Origin: Capsulimonas corticalis
GTDB taxonomy: Bacteria; Armatimonadota; Armatimonadia; Armatimonadales; Capsulimonadaceae
Reading direction: 5' to 3'
NCBI RefSeq assembly: GCF_003574315.2
Contig: NZ_AP025739.1
Span: forward strand, 2,728,001 to 2,792,000
DNA length: 64,000 nt
Each line of letters opens with the position of its first letter. Position 1 is the stretch's first letter. This document shows, in pieces, positions 43,060-51,199 of the stretch. The notes beneath the pieces are model-generated. The model ran no database searches, had not been told where the DNA came from, and saw only the letters and a program-made list of their open reading frames with translations. The position numbers and the translations under genes are program-made.

Positions 43060-43548
43060 TTAGGCCATCATCGCGCAGCACACCGGCATATTGTTCATCA
43101 TCATCATGCACATGCAGCCCGCAGCCATCATGCTCTTCATGCACTCGCCGCACGCCTGAATCATTTTAGCACAATTTGCATCGCCGCTGGTGCATGTCAT
43201 CATCACGCCGTCTTCCATCATTTCGCATTCGCACTTCGCCATCATCATGTTGCAGCAGCAGACGGCCATGCCGTTCATCATCATGCAGCAGGAGCATCCG
43301 GCGCCTTCCATCATCATGCAGAGGCTCTGCATCATCTTCGCGGACATCTCATCTTCGCATTGACACATCATCTTCATGCCGCCCTCGCACATTTCAATCA
43401 TCATTGTGCATCGTGGCGTCATCATCATATTCATACCAGGCATCATGCCCGGCGCCATTCCCATGTTGGAAGCCATCGGCATTCCCATACCCGCGCCCAT
43501 CGGCATGCCGGTCATCATTCCGCGGTCCATCGTCATCATGGTGTCCAT
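43060..43548 (-). CDS. Methionine- and cysteine-rich protein, putative soft-metal (copper) binder
   Basis: The start at 43548 (MDTMMTMDRGMMTGMPMGAG) has GGGAG nine bases upstream. By my count the 162 residues include 54 Met and 21 Cys. The first 45 residues are Met/Gly/Pro-rich with no Cys before residue 47. The rest is two related units: about 60-104, with GAGCSCCMMMNGMAVCCCNM, and about 116-162, with AAGCMCMMMMNNMPVCCAMM. Met and Cys thiol/thioether clusters bind Cu(I) or Ag(I) in copper-handling proteins such as Csp and CusF-like proteins, but I cannot assign it to a family. No signal peptide or usual membrane segment is seen. Confidence 0.7.
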   Translation of the reverse strand: MDTMMTMDRGMMTGMPMGAGMGMPMASNMGMAPGMMPGMNMMMTPRCTMMIEMCEGGMKMMCQCEDEMSAKMMQSLCMMMEGAGCSCCMMMNGMAVCCCNMMMAKCECEMMEDGVMMTCTSGDANCAKMIQACGECMKSMMAAGCMCMMMMNNMPVCCAMMA

Positions 43549-43825
43549 TATCGTTTCTCCCAGTCGAAGTTTGTTGTCCGTCCGTAAGTCTCTCCCGGCG
43601 GCGACTAGATTATGGCCGCGCATGTGTACGAAATGCAACACTTTTTGCCAAAAATACGATTATTTTTTTGATAATAACTATCAATAAATTGTAAAATAAA
43701 CCAGTGCATTACTGGTAAAACTCGCCATTAGCCCTCTTCCCATCTCACTTGACAGACACCGCTCTTTTGTCCTAAAATACGCTCGTGAATATTGCAAAAC
43801 ATCTGTTCGTCCGGGGCTTCGCCCC

Positions 43826-44329
43826 ATGAGAATTATCGGTATCGACCCAGGGACGGCGATTACGGGATACGGCGTCGTGGAAAAGCGCGGCGACCGCATT
43901 CTTTTTTTGGACTGCGGCGCGATCACCACGCCGTCCACCATGGAGGCGCCCGACCGCCTCAAATTGATTTACGAAGAGTTCAACAAGCTGGTCGACCAGT
44001 ATCAGCCCCAGCACGCCGCGACCGAGCGCTTGTTCTTCAACAACAACGTCACCACGGGAATCCCCGTCGGCCGCGCCCTCGGCGTGATCCTGCTGGCGAT
44101 CTCGCAGCGCGGCCTCACCTGGACCGAGTACACCCCGACACAGGTCAAGAGCGCCGTGGTCGGCAACGGCCGCGCGGACAAGAAGCAGGTCCAGTTCATG
44201 GTCACCCGCCTGCTCACCCTCGCCGAAACCCCCAAACCCGACGACGCCGCCGACGCCCTCGCGATCGCCATCTGCCACTCCCATTCCGTCAAAGTCGCCA
44301 CCATGATCAAGCGCGGCGTGCGGGGGTGA
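43826..44329 (+). CDS. ruvC: Crossover junction endodeoxyribonuclease RuvC
   Basis: 167 residues, the usual length. Catalytic acids are seen in order: Asp in MRIIGIDPGTAITGYG, Glu in AATERLFFNNNVTTG, and the Asp pair in KPDDAADALAIAICH. RuvC cuts Holliday junctions as a dimer with the RuvAB branch-migration motor; ruvA and ruvB are not in the window. The hairpin GGGGC-TTC-GCCCC (43813-43825) ends directly before the ATG and no ribosome site is visible, so translation may be structure-limited. Confidence 0.95.
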   Translation: MRIIGIDPGTAITGYGVVEKRGDRILFLDCGAITTPSTMEAPDRLKLIYEEFNKLVDQYQPQHAATERLFFNNNVTTGIPVGRALGVILLAISQRGLTWTEYTPTQVKSAVVGNGRADKKQVQFMVTRLLTLAETPKPDDAADALAIAICHSHSVKVATMIKRGVRG

Positions 44330-44332
44330 GTT

Positions 44333-44817
44333 TTACACACTGATGCTGCTCCAGTGGGCGGATACCGCCAAGACGGAGAGGTGATTGACGTTCTCCGTGG
44401 CGATGATAACGCTCGACAGTCCAAACTGTTCTGGCTGAAGACGCAGAGATTGCGCGGCGATTAAGACATCCGCGTCCAGTGCTTCCGGCGGAGCAGTGAC
44501 ATTGCCTTTGTTTCGCGCTGACGCCCAGAGCTGCGCGGCGAGACGTATGTCCGGGGTGGAAAGAGGACGATATCGGTCGGTCTCGGCGGCGTGAAATGCG
44601 TCCAGACGCTGGACTGCGCTTGTATTGCCAGTGCGAAGGAATTCGCGGCGCAGTTCATAGTCCACGATTTCCGGAACAAAAAATCGGCAGCCGGCGTTTG
44701 TCAGCGCTAGATACCATGAGCGGCACGCTTCCGTTGTGGGTTCCGCGCCGCGCCTTTTGGTAGGCGGCCCAGTGGAGAAGTATCGAGAATGATAGCCGTG
44801 TCGGCGGTGATTTTCAT
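44333..44817 (-). pseudogene. PIN-domain toxin (VapC-type), frameshifted
   Basis: The gene starts at 44817 seven bases after the antitoxin stop: MKITADTAIILDTSPLGRL, with the first PIN acid in ILDTS. After CTACC-AAAAGG the frame is lost; a -1 shift continues the domain as AEPTTEACRSWYLALTNAGC, then FFVPEIVDYELRREFLRTG (second acid), LDADVLIAAQSL (third acid region) and SSVIIATENVNHLSVLAV. All PIN blocks are therefore present across two frames. Either the toxin is dead by a one-base change, or the base is a sequencing error. Confidence 0.75.
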
Positions 44818-44824
44818 GGCGACG

Positions 44825-45136
44825 TTATGCCGCCTTGCCGTCGGTAAGCTCTCCTGCGTTGCGGAAGCGGATGCGGCTGGAGCGCAATTGGCCTTCGGTT
44901 TCGCGCCATTCTCGGTCGCGCCTTTGTAATTCATCCACATCGTCGGTCGCATCTTCCCGGTCCCACTGCTCGAACAGGGCCAGGGTTGCGTCCGGCTGGG
45001 TTTGATGAGAAGGCATGTCCCCGAACACTTCACGTAAAGCCGCTGTTGCCGCCGCTTCCAGAGTCTGTCCCTGCCGACGCGCTGCTTCGGCGAGAGCTTG
45101 CTCAATATCGGGCGTTACCTCGATCGTCAATGTCAT
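44825..45136 (-). CDS. Antitoxin of the PIN-toxin pair
   Basis: 103 residues; start at 45136 with AAAGGAG at good spacing. The N-terminus MTLTIEVTPDIEQALAEAAR followed by QGQTLEAAATAALRE looks like a ribbon-helix-helix type DNA-binding part; the acidic middle (DREDATDDVDELQRRDREW) would wrap the toxin. The pair would form a VapBC-like toxin-antitoxin module in which the antitoxin represses its own promoter. It remains intact although the toxin frame is broken. Confidence 0.7.
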   Translation of the reverse strand: MTLTIEVTPDIEQALAEAARRQGQTLEAAATAALREVFGDMPSHQTQPDATLALFEQWDREDATDDVDELQRRDREWRETEGQLRSSRIRFRNAGELTDGKAA

Positions 45137-45277
45137 TTTGCTGCTCCTTTCTGCGTTTCCATTATTATACTCGCGTTGATTGGCCAGATCCGGAAACGCC
45201 ATTTGCAAAATTCTTTCCACAAGATTTTCTTATCTCGAAAATTCGGCGACGCTTGAAAATCGGCTAAAATACCGTTT

Positions 45278-46108
45278 ATGCAGCAAGATAATCTTTCCAT
45301 TCCGTTCCAGCTGCCCCTCACGGGTATTGGGGGCGCCGGCATGTTCGTTTCCCCTGGGCAGTGGAGACATGGCGATCGTGTGATCGATGATTATGTGGTG
45401 ATGTTCGTGCGCACCGGGGTCCTGCATATGCAGGAAGACGGCCGGGAGTTCGACGTCCGGCCCAATGAAACGCTGCTGCTGGCGCCGGGACGAAAGCATG
45501 GGGGCGTTTCCCATGACGCACAAAGCCTCAGCTATTTTTGGATGCATTTCCATCTGGACAATTCGGATTGTTCCGAGGGATTGTCTCTGCTCAATATTCC
45601 CCAGCATGCAACAATCCCGCGTCCCGAGCGCTTGGAAGCGCTTTTTCGTCTTCTCATCGGCGATCAGCTGCGCAAGACGACCAGCGAGTTATCCCGAAAA
45701 CTCCTCGCGTGCTGCATTTTGAGCGAAGTCGCGCAGGATGCGGCGGTCCATGTCGAGAACGACGACTCCAAAGTCGTCGCCAATCAAGCCTGCGCCTTTA
45801 TCCATACCCGATTCACCGAGCCGATCTCCGCTTCCGACGTCGCCGCCGCTGTTTCCTGCAACCCCAAGTACCTGGCGCGTGTCTTCCGTGAGGTGTATCA
45901 CGAGACGATGACGCAGTATATCCAGAACCTGCGCATCGAACACGCCCAGCATCTTCTCCTGCAAACAAACATGACCGTGAACGAAATTGCCCTCGCCTGC
46001 GGCTTCATGCATGTCACCTACTTCATCAAAATCTTCCGCGAAAGCACCGCGATGACCCCCAACGCGTACCGCCGGAACTACGGCTTGCTCCTGGTCACGA
46101 CATACTGA
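45278..46108 (+). CDS. AraC-family transcriptional regulator
   Basis: 276 residues. N-terminal cupin-like sensor (about 1-150: VMFVRTGVLHMQEDGREFDV, LLLAPGRKHGGVSHD). The C-terminal double helix-turn-helix covers about 180-272 (PISASDVAAAVSCNPKYLAR, then MTVNEIALACGFMHVTYFIK, ending STAMTPNAYRRN). Regulators of this type usually activate sugar genes. The next gene downstream is a prepilin-type gene whose upstream region has two 16-base direct repeats 21 bases apart, the geometry AraC proteins bind. No ribosome site is obvious. Confidence 0.9.
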   Translation: MQQDNLSIPFQLPLTGIGGAGMFVSPGQWRHGDRVIDDYVVMFVRTGVLHMQEDGREFDVRPNETLLLAPGRKHGGVSHDAQSLSYFWMHFHLDNSDCSEGLSLLNIPQHATIPRPERLEALFRLLIGDQLRKTTSELSRKLLACCILSEVAQDAAVHVENDDSKVVANQACAFIHTRFTEPISASDVAAAVSCNPKYLARVFREVYHETMTQYIQNLRIEHAQHLLLQTNMTVNEIALACGFMHVTYFIKIFRESTAMTPNAYRRNYGLLLVTTY

Positions 46109-46277
46109 ACAAAAAAGTCTTGTCCTGAGCCAAGAAAATCCTCCCATCATTGCTATTATCAATAATCTTTGTGAGTGCTTGCTTCTAATGAAACAAAAGC
46201 GCGATCGAGATTCCTTTCTGATTCCTGTCTCGTAAAACGTAAAACTTGAAATTGTTCAAGATCCGGGACAAAATTAC

Positions 46278-46314
46278 TTTTCATATGTACCATCGGGGTT
46301 TTCATATGTACCAT
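46278..46314 (+). promoter_or_regulatory. Paired direct-repeat operator upstream of a prepilin gene
   Basis: TTTTCATATGTACCAT occurs at 46278-46293 and again, unchanged, at 46299-46314: a 21-base period, two DNA turns. A partial third copy (CTATGTAC) is near 46326. A TATAAT (about 46375-46380) follows about 60 bases downstream, with no good -35 box, as expected for an activator-dependent promoter. The remainder of the 46109-46452 gap is AT-rich with no gene. Confidence 0.7.
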
Positions 46315-46452
46315 AGTAACGATTGCTATGTACAAGTGCCCTTTTGTTATATATACGATCGTTGCGAACAATGATATAATGAATACATTCTTGAGCCTAA
46401 TCGCTCATATCGATTGTTCTTTTGAACCTTTTATCTTTCGAAGGAGAATTTT

Positions 46453-47349
46453 ATGGATACCCTGGCTCGTCCCAGCAATCGTCAAGCAGGCTTTACTCTC
46501 ATTGAGCTGCTCGTCGTTATCGCCATCATCGCCATTCTTGCCGCCATCCTGTTCCCGGTCTTCGCCAAGGCTCGCGAGAAAGCGCGGCAGATCAGCTGTC
46601 TGAGCAACCTCAAGCAGCTTGGCCTGGGCATGCTTCAGTACAATCAGGACAACGATGAGTCGTTTGCGCGCTCTAACAATCCGCCCGATCACAACAACTG
46701 GGCGCAGGCGATCTTTCCGTATGTGAAATCCATTGATGTCTATAAGTGCCCGGACAATCCGGACGCAGCCCGCTTCGATCCTAAAAATTATTGGAACAAT
46801 GGAGCCGGCCAGCAAAATATTACCTGGATGGGGCAGACCAACTGGCTGACGGGATCACAGGCGATCCCGCCGTCCTATGGCATGAGCAACTTTATCGGCG
46901 CCACCGAATTGATCCCTGGCGGAAAATCGCTGACGCAAGCGGGTATCAATAATCCCGCCAGCAAAATTCTTCTGGCGGAGCGCTACGGCAGCAATGGTAA
47001 CCCGCCCCAGAATGTGCCGGGCTGCAATCAGCCGCCGGCAAACCAAGACGGCATGGGATGGTGGGACTGGGACAATCCCAGCACCAGCACGACGTGGTCC
47101 TACGCTTGCGAACTTTATGTTCCGCATACGAAGCAGTCGAATTTCTTGTTCGTGGACGGTCATGCGCGATCGATGCGCCCCGTCAACACAACGGGAATCA
47201 ATGGTCAGCCGAATATGTGGGGATGCATGAGCCATTCGCTCCCGGACGCTCAGGGCAACAACTGTACGCCAGGGGATGTGAACGCGGACAACGCCGATCC
47301 GACCCAGACGCAAGTGATGCAGACGCTTGAGAACCACTCGCCCGGCTAA
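46453..47349 (+). CDS. Prepilin-type protein (DUF1559-like)
   Basis: 298 residues starting [18 protein letters not shown], cleaved after Gly-13, with CGAAGGAG before the ATG. The helix is followed by [16 protein letters not shown]. Later blocks typical of the family are [29 protein letters not shown] and [16 protein letters not shown] (the H-X9-DG-type region). It probably becomes an exported or membrane-held pseudopilin-like protein. It is followed by a perfect terminator, so it is a single-gene unit, possibly controlled by the AraC regulator upstream. Confidence 0.87.
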   Translation: MDTLARPSNRQAGFTLIELLVVIAIIAILAAILFPVFAKAREKARQISCLSNLKQLGLGMLQYNQDNDESFARSNNPPDHNNWAQAIFPYVKSIDVYKCPDNPDAARFDPKNYWNNGAGQQNITWMGQTNWLTGSQAIPPSYGMSNFIGATELIPGGKSLTQAGINNPASKILLAERYGSNGNPPQNVPGCNQPPANQDGMGWWDWDNPSTSTTWSYACELYVPHTKQSNFLFVDGHARSMRPVNTTGINGQPNMWGCMSHSLPDAQGNNCTPGDVNADNADPTQTQVMQTLENHSPG

Positions 47350-47379
47350 GAGACACAATCGCACTTACCTCGTATTCAC

Positions 47380-47412
47380 AAGGCCGCCAAGAATATTCTT
47401 GGCGGCCTTTTT
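47380..47412 (+). terminator. Intrinsic terminator of the prepilin gene
   Basis: Perfect 15-bp inverted repeat AAGGCCGCCAAGAAT/ATTCTTGGCGGCCTT followed by TTT, 30 bases past the stop codon. Confidence 0.92.
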
Positions 47413-47533
47413 CGTTTCGCGTTTCTCGTTCGCACCTAATGATTACTTCGTTTGCCGCCGATATCTGGTTTATCGCTCACAGCAATATCGCTGTGACGGA
47501 ATTTGCCGGACGGTATTGCGGAGGAAAATCAAT

Positions 47534-48268
47534 ATGCTCGCCTATCAACGACGGCGCGGCGCCGAGGTCGGCTTTACTCTGATCGAGCTCCTCGTCGTTA
47601 TTTCCATCATTGCCGTATTGGCGGCAATTCTTTTTCCAGTCTTCGCCAAAGTGCGCGAGAAGGCGCGGCAGACGTCCTGTATGTCCAACATGAAGCAGCT
47701 GGGGCTGGCGATCATGCAGTATACACAGGATAATGACGATGTGTATCCCGACGGATGGAGCGGTCAGTCGACGGATATCAACGCCGGGCAGATCAAGTAC
47801 TGGCCGTACGCCATTTTCCCGTACGTCAAGAGCTATGCGGTCTATCAATGTCCCGACAATTCGCACGGGACCAATCTTGCCGTGGGCTATTTGATGAACA
47901 ATGCTTTTCTGAATGACGCCCCGATGGCGAAAGTGGATTCCCCATCTGATATCATCCTGCTCGCCGATGGGAGCCTGACGCCCTATTCCGATAATACGGA
48001 CAAACACACCACCAACGCCACGACCGGCAACGGTCTCAACAACGATTATACGATCTGGAAGAACGTTGGGCGCATCATTGAAGACAGCCAGGCGCGCCAT
48101 ACCGATCGTGTGAATTTGGCTTTCGCCGACGGTCATGTGCATGCCTCGCCGACGCTGCCGCACTATAAAAACGGTGATTCCTGGACGACGATCGCCGCAA
48201 GCTTTGAGGCTCAGATGCCCTGGGCGAAATGGATGGATCCCGATCCTAACTCGGGCGCCTGGCAGTAA
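47534..48268 (+). CDS. Prepilin-type protein (DUF1559-like)
   Basis: I start it at 47534 (MLAYQRRRGAEVGFTLIE) because GGAGG lies at good distance and the class III signal follows; the longer open frame upstream crosses the terminator. 244 residues. FPVFAKVREKARQTSC, YTQDNDDVYPDGWSG, FPYVKSYAVYQCPDN and HTDRVNLAFADGHVHAS are the family blocks, the last a full H-X9-DG. A small hairpin (TCACAGC/GCTGTGA) lies about 40 bases upstream. It is the second of two tandem copies. Confidence 0.87.
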   Translation: MLAYQRRRGAEVGFTLIELLVVISIIAVLAAILFPVFAKVREKARQTSCMSNMKQLGLAIMQYTQDNDDVYPDGWSGQSTDINAGQIKYWPYAIFPYVKSYAVYQCPDNSHGTNLAVGYLMNNAFLNDAPMAKVDSPSDIILLADGSLTPYSDNTDKHTTNATTGNGLNNDYTIWKNVGRIIEDSQARHTDRVNLAFADGHVHASPTLPHYKNGDSWTTIAASFEAQMPWAKWMDPDPNSGAWQ

Positions 48269-48321
48269 TTCCTCTTCCGAGCATCGTCACGAATGAGTTC
48301 GACGCGTCAAGTCGGCCGGAG

Positions 48322-49218
48322 TTATCTGGCCGGCTTGGCGGATTCGACGGTATCCCGCAGAACCTCAAGAAACCGCGCGGCTGCCGCAGGGGCGTCGCCC
48401 ATGCGCCAGATCGCGGCGAGTTCGACCGGCGGCGCCTCTTCTAGCCGGCAAAATACCACATTCTGTGGGGATGAACCTTCCAAGCTTGCCGGCGCGAGAG
48501 ATACGCCTGCGCCCGCTCCGACCATGGCCAGCAGCGTTCCATGGGGCGTCGCCTCCTGCGCGATTTTTGGGGTGAAGCCGGCTGCCTGGCACAAGTCAAC
48601 GATTTTCTGATAGAGCGCGGGTCCCATATGCTCCGGGAATAGGACAAATGGCTCATCGGACAAATCCGCGAGCGAAAGCACGGCGTGGGACGCCAGTGGG
48701 TGGCCCTGCGGCAGGATCGCCATCAGCGCTTCCGTGCGAATGATTTCCGCCGCCATTCCCGGGATCTCGGCGCTGGGCATAATCAGTCCGATGTCCAGAC
48801 GGCGCTCCAGGACCTCACGCGGCTGCTGGCCGCTGCACATCTCGCTCAGCGATAGGTCTACCTCGGGAAATCGCTCTCGAAAGAGCTGCGTCGCCGCGGG
48901 CAGCAGGCCGCAAACGGCGGCGGTGGCCGCGCCGACGCGAAGCCGGCCGCGCTCGCCTCGTCCCGCTTTTCGCGCGGCTTCCATTGCCTCGTCTACCCGC
49001 GCCAGCGCCGCGCGCGCCTCGCCGAGAAATACGGCGCCGGCGGGCGTCAGCCCCACGCGCTTTTTCTCCCTTGTGAATAGCGCCACGCCCAGCTCCGCTT
49101 CCAGCTGCTGGATCTGCCGCGACAGTGGCGGCTGCGCCATGAACAGCCGCTCCGCGGCGCGTCCGAAGTGCAGCTCCTCCGCGACCGCGACAAAGTAATT
49201 CAGATGTCTTAACTCCAT
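48322..49218 (-). CDS. LysR-family transcriptional regulator
   Basis: I place the start at 49218 (MELRHLNYFVAVAEELHFGR) with GAGG just upstream; 298 residues. The helix-turn-helix is FGRAAERLFMAQPPLSRQIQ and the linker LEAELGVALFTREKKRVG, as in the BenM/CatM-like branch. The rest is the two-lobed effector domain. It is divergent from an SGNH hydrolase and CMD-family gene pair, which it may control; BenM-type relatives respond to aromatic acids, but this is only a hint. Confidence 0.92.
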   Translation of the reverse strand: MELRHLNYFVAVAEELHFGRAAERLFMAQPPLSRQIQQLEAELGVALFTREKKRVGLTPAGAVFLGEARAALARVDEAMEAARKAGRGERGRLRVGAATAAVCGLLPAATQLFRERFPEVDLSLSEMCSGQQPREVLERRLDIGLIMPSAEIPGMAAEIIRTEALMAILPQGHPLASHAVLSLADLSDEPFVLFPEHMGPALYQKIVDLCQAAGFTPKIAQEATPHGTLLAMVGAGAGVSLAPASLEGSSPQNVVFCRLEEAPPVELAAIWRMGDAPAAAARFLEVLRDTVESAKPAR

Positions 49219-49354
49219 AGTTTCCTCTGCGTCAGGATTAGTCAATCAGCAGCATGATACTTCTCAGGTATCAACTCGGAGCGAAATAGTATTGGACGCC
49301 TCACCGCCGCTCATCCCATAATCTCTGTTATACCGTGAAGGAGAACGAAGCACA

Positions 49355-50011
49355 ATGATGCAGCCCAAGACCATTCTCTGTTACGGGGATTCCAACACCT
49401 GGGGCTGGAATCCCGTCGGCGCAGATCTCTTCGTCCCTGACCGATTTCCCTCCAATGTCCGCTGGACCGGTGTGTTGCAGGCGGCGCTCGGCGTGGGTTA
49501 TACAGTTCTTGAGGAAGGTTTGAGCGGTCGTACGACAGTGTTTGAGGATCCAGTCTTCGGATATAAAAACGGCAAGGAACAGCTAATTCCATGTCTGGAG
49601 ACACATCGACCTCTAGATCTGGTGATCATCCTGCTGGGAACGAACGATCTCAAGAAGATGTATGGCGTTTCTCCCATGGAGATCGCCTTTGGCGCGGGCG
49701 CTCTGGTGGATATGGCCCGGCATAGCCGCGTCGGGCCAGCGGGGCGGGCGCCGCGCGTGCTGCTGATTGCGCCGCCGCCTCCGGGGAAACTGACTGGCTT
49801 TGCCGAGATGTTCGAGGGCGCCGAGGACAAGGCCGCGCGCTTCGGTGAATGCTATGCCCAGGTCGCCGTCATGTATGGCTGCGCGTTCTTGAACGCGGGA
49901 GAGATCGTCGTCTCCAGCGATCTCGACGGCCTGCACTGGGAGGCCAGCGAACACGAAAAATTTGGCCAGGCGCTGGCGGGGCAAGTGCGTGATATTCTGA
50001 GCGGCGAATAA
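49355..50011 (+). CDS. SGNH/GDSL hydrolase, arylesterase-like
   Basis: 218 residues starting MMQPKTILCYGDSNTWGW. Block I is GDSN with the nucleophile Ser; LEEGLSGRTTVFEDP carries the oxyanion Gly; LLGTNDLKKMYG is block III; SSDLDGLHWEASEHEKFG holds the Asp/His of block V. All catalytic residues are present. It resembles the mycobacterial arylesterase/acyltransferase group that cleaves short acyl or aryl esters. There is no signal peptide, so it is cytoplasmic. The CMD-family gene follows 29 bases downstream. Confidence 0.9.
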   Translation: MMQPKTILCYGDSNTWGWNPVGADLFVPDRFPSNVRWTGVLQAALGVGYTVLEEGLSGRTTVFEDPVFGYKNGKEQLIPCLETHRPLDLVIILLGTNDLKKMYGVSPMEIAFGAGALVDMARHSRVGPAGRAPRVLLIAPPPPGKLTGFAEMFEGAEDKAARFGECYAQVAVMYGCAFLNAGEIVVSSDLDGLHWEASEHEKFGQALAGQVRDILSGE

Positions 50012-50040
50012 TTCGAGCAAAAAGTGACAGGAGAACAACC

Positions 50041-50433
50041 ATGGCGGAGCAAAGTGAAAGATACGTTCGCGGGATGAAGCTGCTGGACGCCCTGCATGGC
50101 GGGCATGCGGGAAAGCAGATGGTAATGGAACTGGGGGAGATCTGTCCGGAGTTTGTGGACATGACCATCGAATGGGGATTTGGCGAGATCGCCAGCCGCG
50201 AGGGAATCGATTTGGTGACGCGCGAACTGGTGATTATCGCCTCGTGCGTGACATTGGGACACACGGTTCCCCAGCTGCGCGCGCATATCGAGGCCGCACT
50301 GCACATCGGGGCGACGAAGCAGCAGATCGTGGAAGTGATCCTGCAAATGAGCATTTATGCGGGTATGGCGAACGCCAGCAACGCGTTCCGAACCGCAAAG
50401 GAAGTCTTTGCGCAGGTGGACGCCGCTGCATAA
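50041..50433 (+). CDS. Carboxymuconolactone decarboxylase family protein
   Basis: 130 residues starting MAEQSERYVRGMKLLDALHG; AGGAG lies upstream. The CMD fold shows in TRELVIIASCVTLGHTVPQL and HIEAALHIGATKQQIVEVIL, then QMSIYAGMANASNAFRTAKE. There is no CxxC pair as in AhpD, so it fits the gamma-CMD-like branch rather than the peroxidase branch. It may act on a ring-cleavage product; the divergent LysR gene and the hydrolase next to it agree with a small catabolic unit, but the substrate is unknown. Confidence 0.88.
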   Translation: MAEQSERYVRGMKLLDALHGGHAGKQMVMELGEICPEFVDMTIEWGFGEIASREGIDLVTRELVIIASCVTLGHTVPQLRAHIEAALHIGATKQQIVEVILQMSIYAGMANASNAFRTAKEVFAQVDAAA

Positions 50434-50514
50434 TCGTGAGCGTTTGATCTTGCCGATTAAGCGTACGGCCTGGTTGGGTATGACTCTGGTAGTGAGATTT
50501 CAGGAGGAAACACC

Positions 50515-51126
50515 ATGGCCGGAACTGTTGTGGGCGTATTTGAGGATAACAAAGTCGCGGAGGCCGCCGCCCAGGCCCTGCTGGACGCCGGCGTTCCGCT
50601 CAACGACATATCGCTGGTCCGTAAGGGCGGGGGCGGGGAAGTAGGCGCCCCGACGCAGGACGGCAACGCTCCGGAGAGAAACCAGGAAGAGTACGTTTCT
50701 CACGCCGTGCGTGAAGTGCCCGTGCATGATGTGGAGCAGCCGATCCACGCCGCCGACGAGATCGCGCCGCGCGCCGCCGTTGGCCTCGTGACCGGAAGCG
50801 CGCTCGGCGCGCTGCTGGTGTCGCTGGCGGTGCTGGTGCCCGGACTGGGCGCGATCGTCGCCGCCGGTCCGCTGCTGGCGATGATGTCCGGCGGCGTCGG
50901 CGGCGGCGTGATCGGCGGACTGATCGGCGCTTTGACGGCGGGCGGCATCCCCGAGGAAGCCGCAAAGTCGTATCACGAACATGTCGCCGCCGGCGATACG
51001 TTGGTGACGGTGCTCGCGAGCAACAGCAATCACGAAGCCCTGGAGAACATCATCCGCGAGCACGGCGGCCACGAACTGGGCTTCTATACTCGCTTCGTCG
51101 ATTCGATCCAGAGCATCGAATCGTAA
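50515..51126 (+). CDS. General-stress-type protein with glycine-rich membrane-like core
   Basis: 203 residues; CAGGAGG precedes the ATG. The N-terminal part (TVVGVFEDNKVAEAAAQALL, VPLNDISLVRKG) has the fold of YflT/GsiB-like stress proteins and DUF1269. The middle is a long Ala/Gly hydrophobic stretch (LVTGSALGALLVSLAVLVPG, GGVGGGVIGGLIGALTAGG). The end (EEAAKSYHEHVAAGDTLVTV, ENIIREHGGHELGFY) closes the fold. Function is unknown; related proteins are induced by stress. A 5'-truncated copy lies at 52163-52396, beyond the superoxide dismutase gene. Confidence 0.75.
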   Translation: MAGTVVGVFEDNKVAEAAAQALLDAGVPLNDISLVRKGGGGEVGAPTQDGNAPERNQEEYVSHAVREVPVHDVEQPIHAADEIAPRAAVGLVTGSALGALLVSLAVLVPGLGAIVAAGPLLAMMSGGVGGGVIGGLIGALTAGGIPEEAAKSYHEHVAAGDTLVTVLASNSNHEALENIIREHGGHELGFYTRFVDSIQSIES

Positions 51127-51199
51127 TTTGGGGTCGTAAGATCAGAGGCGGAGCTTGGCCCATATGGCGTCTGGCTCCGCCTTTTCGATTCCGCGCCGT

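Noticed and set aside
42922-43587. Long His-rich reading frame on the plus strand
   Set aside because: It is the antisense of the Met/Cys-rich gene: CAT (His) is the complement of ATG (Met). Only the minus strand has a ribosome site and a sensible start.
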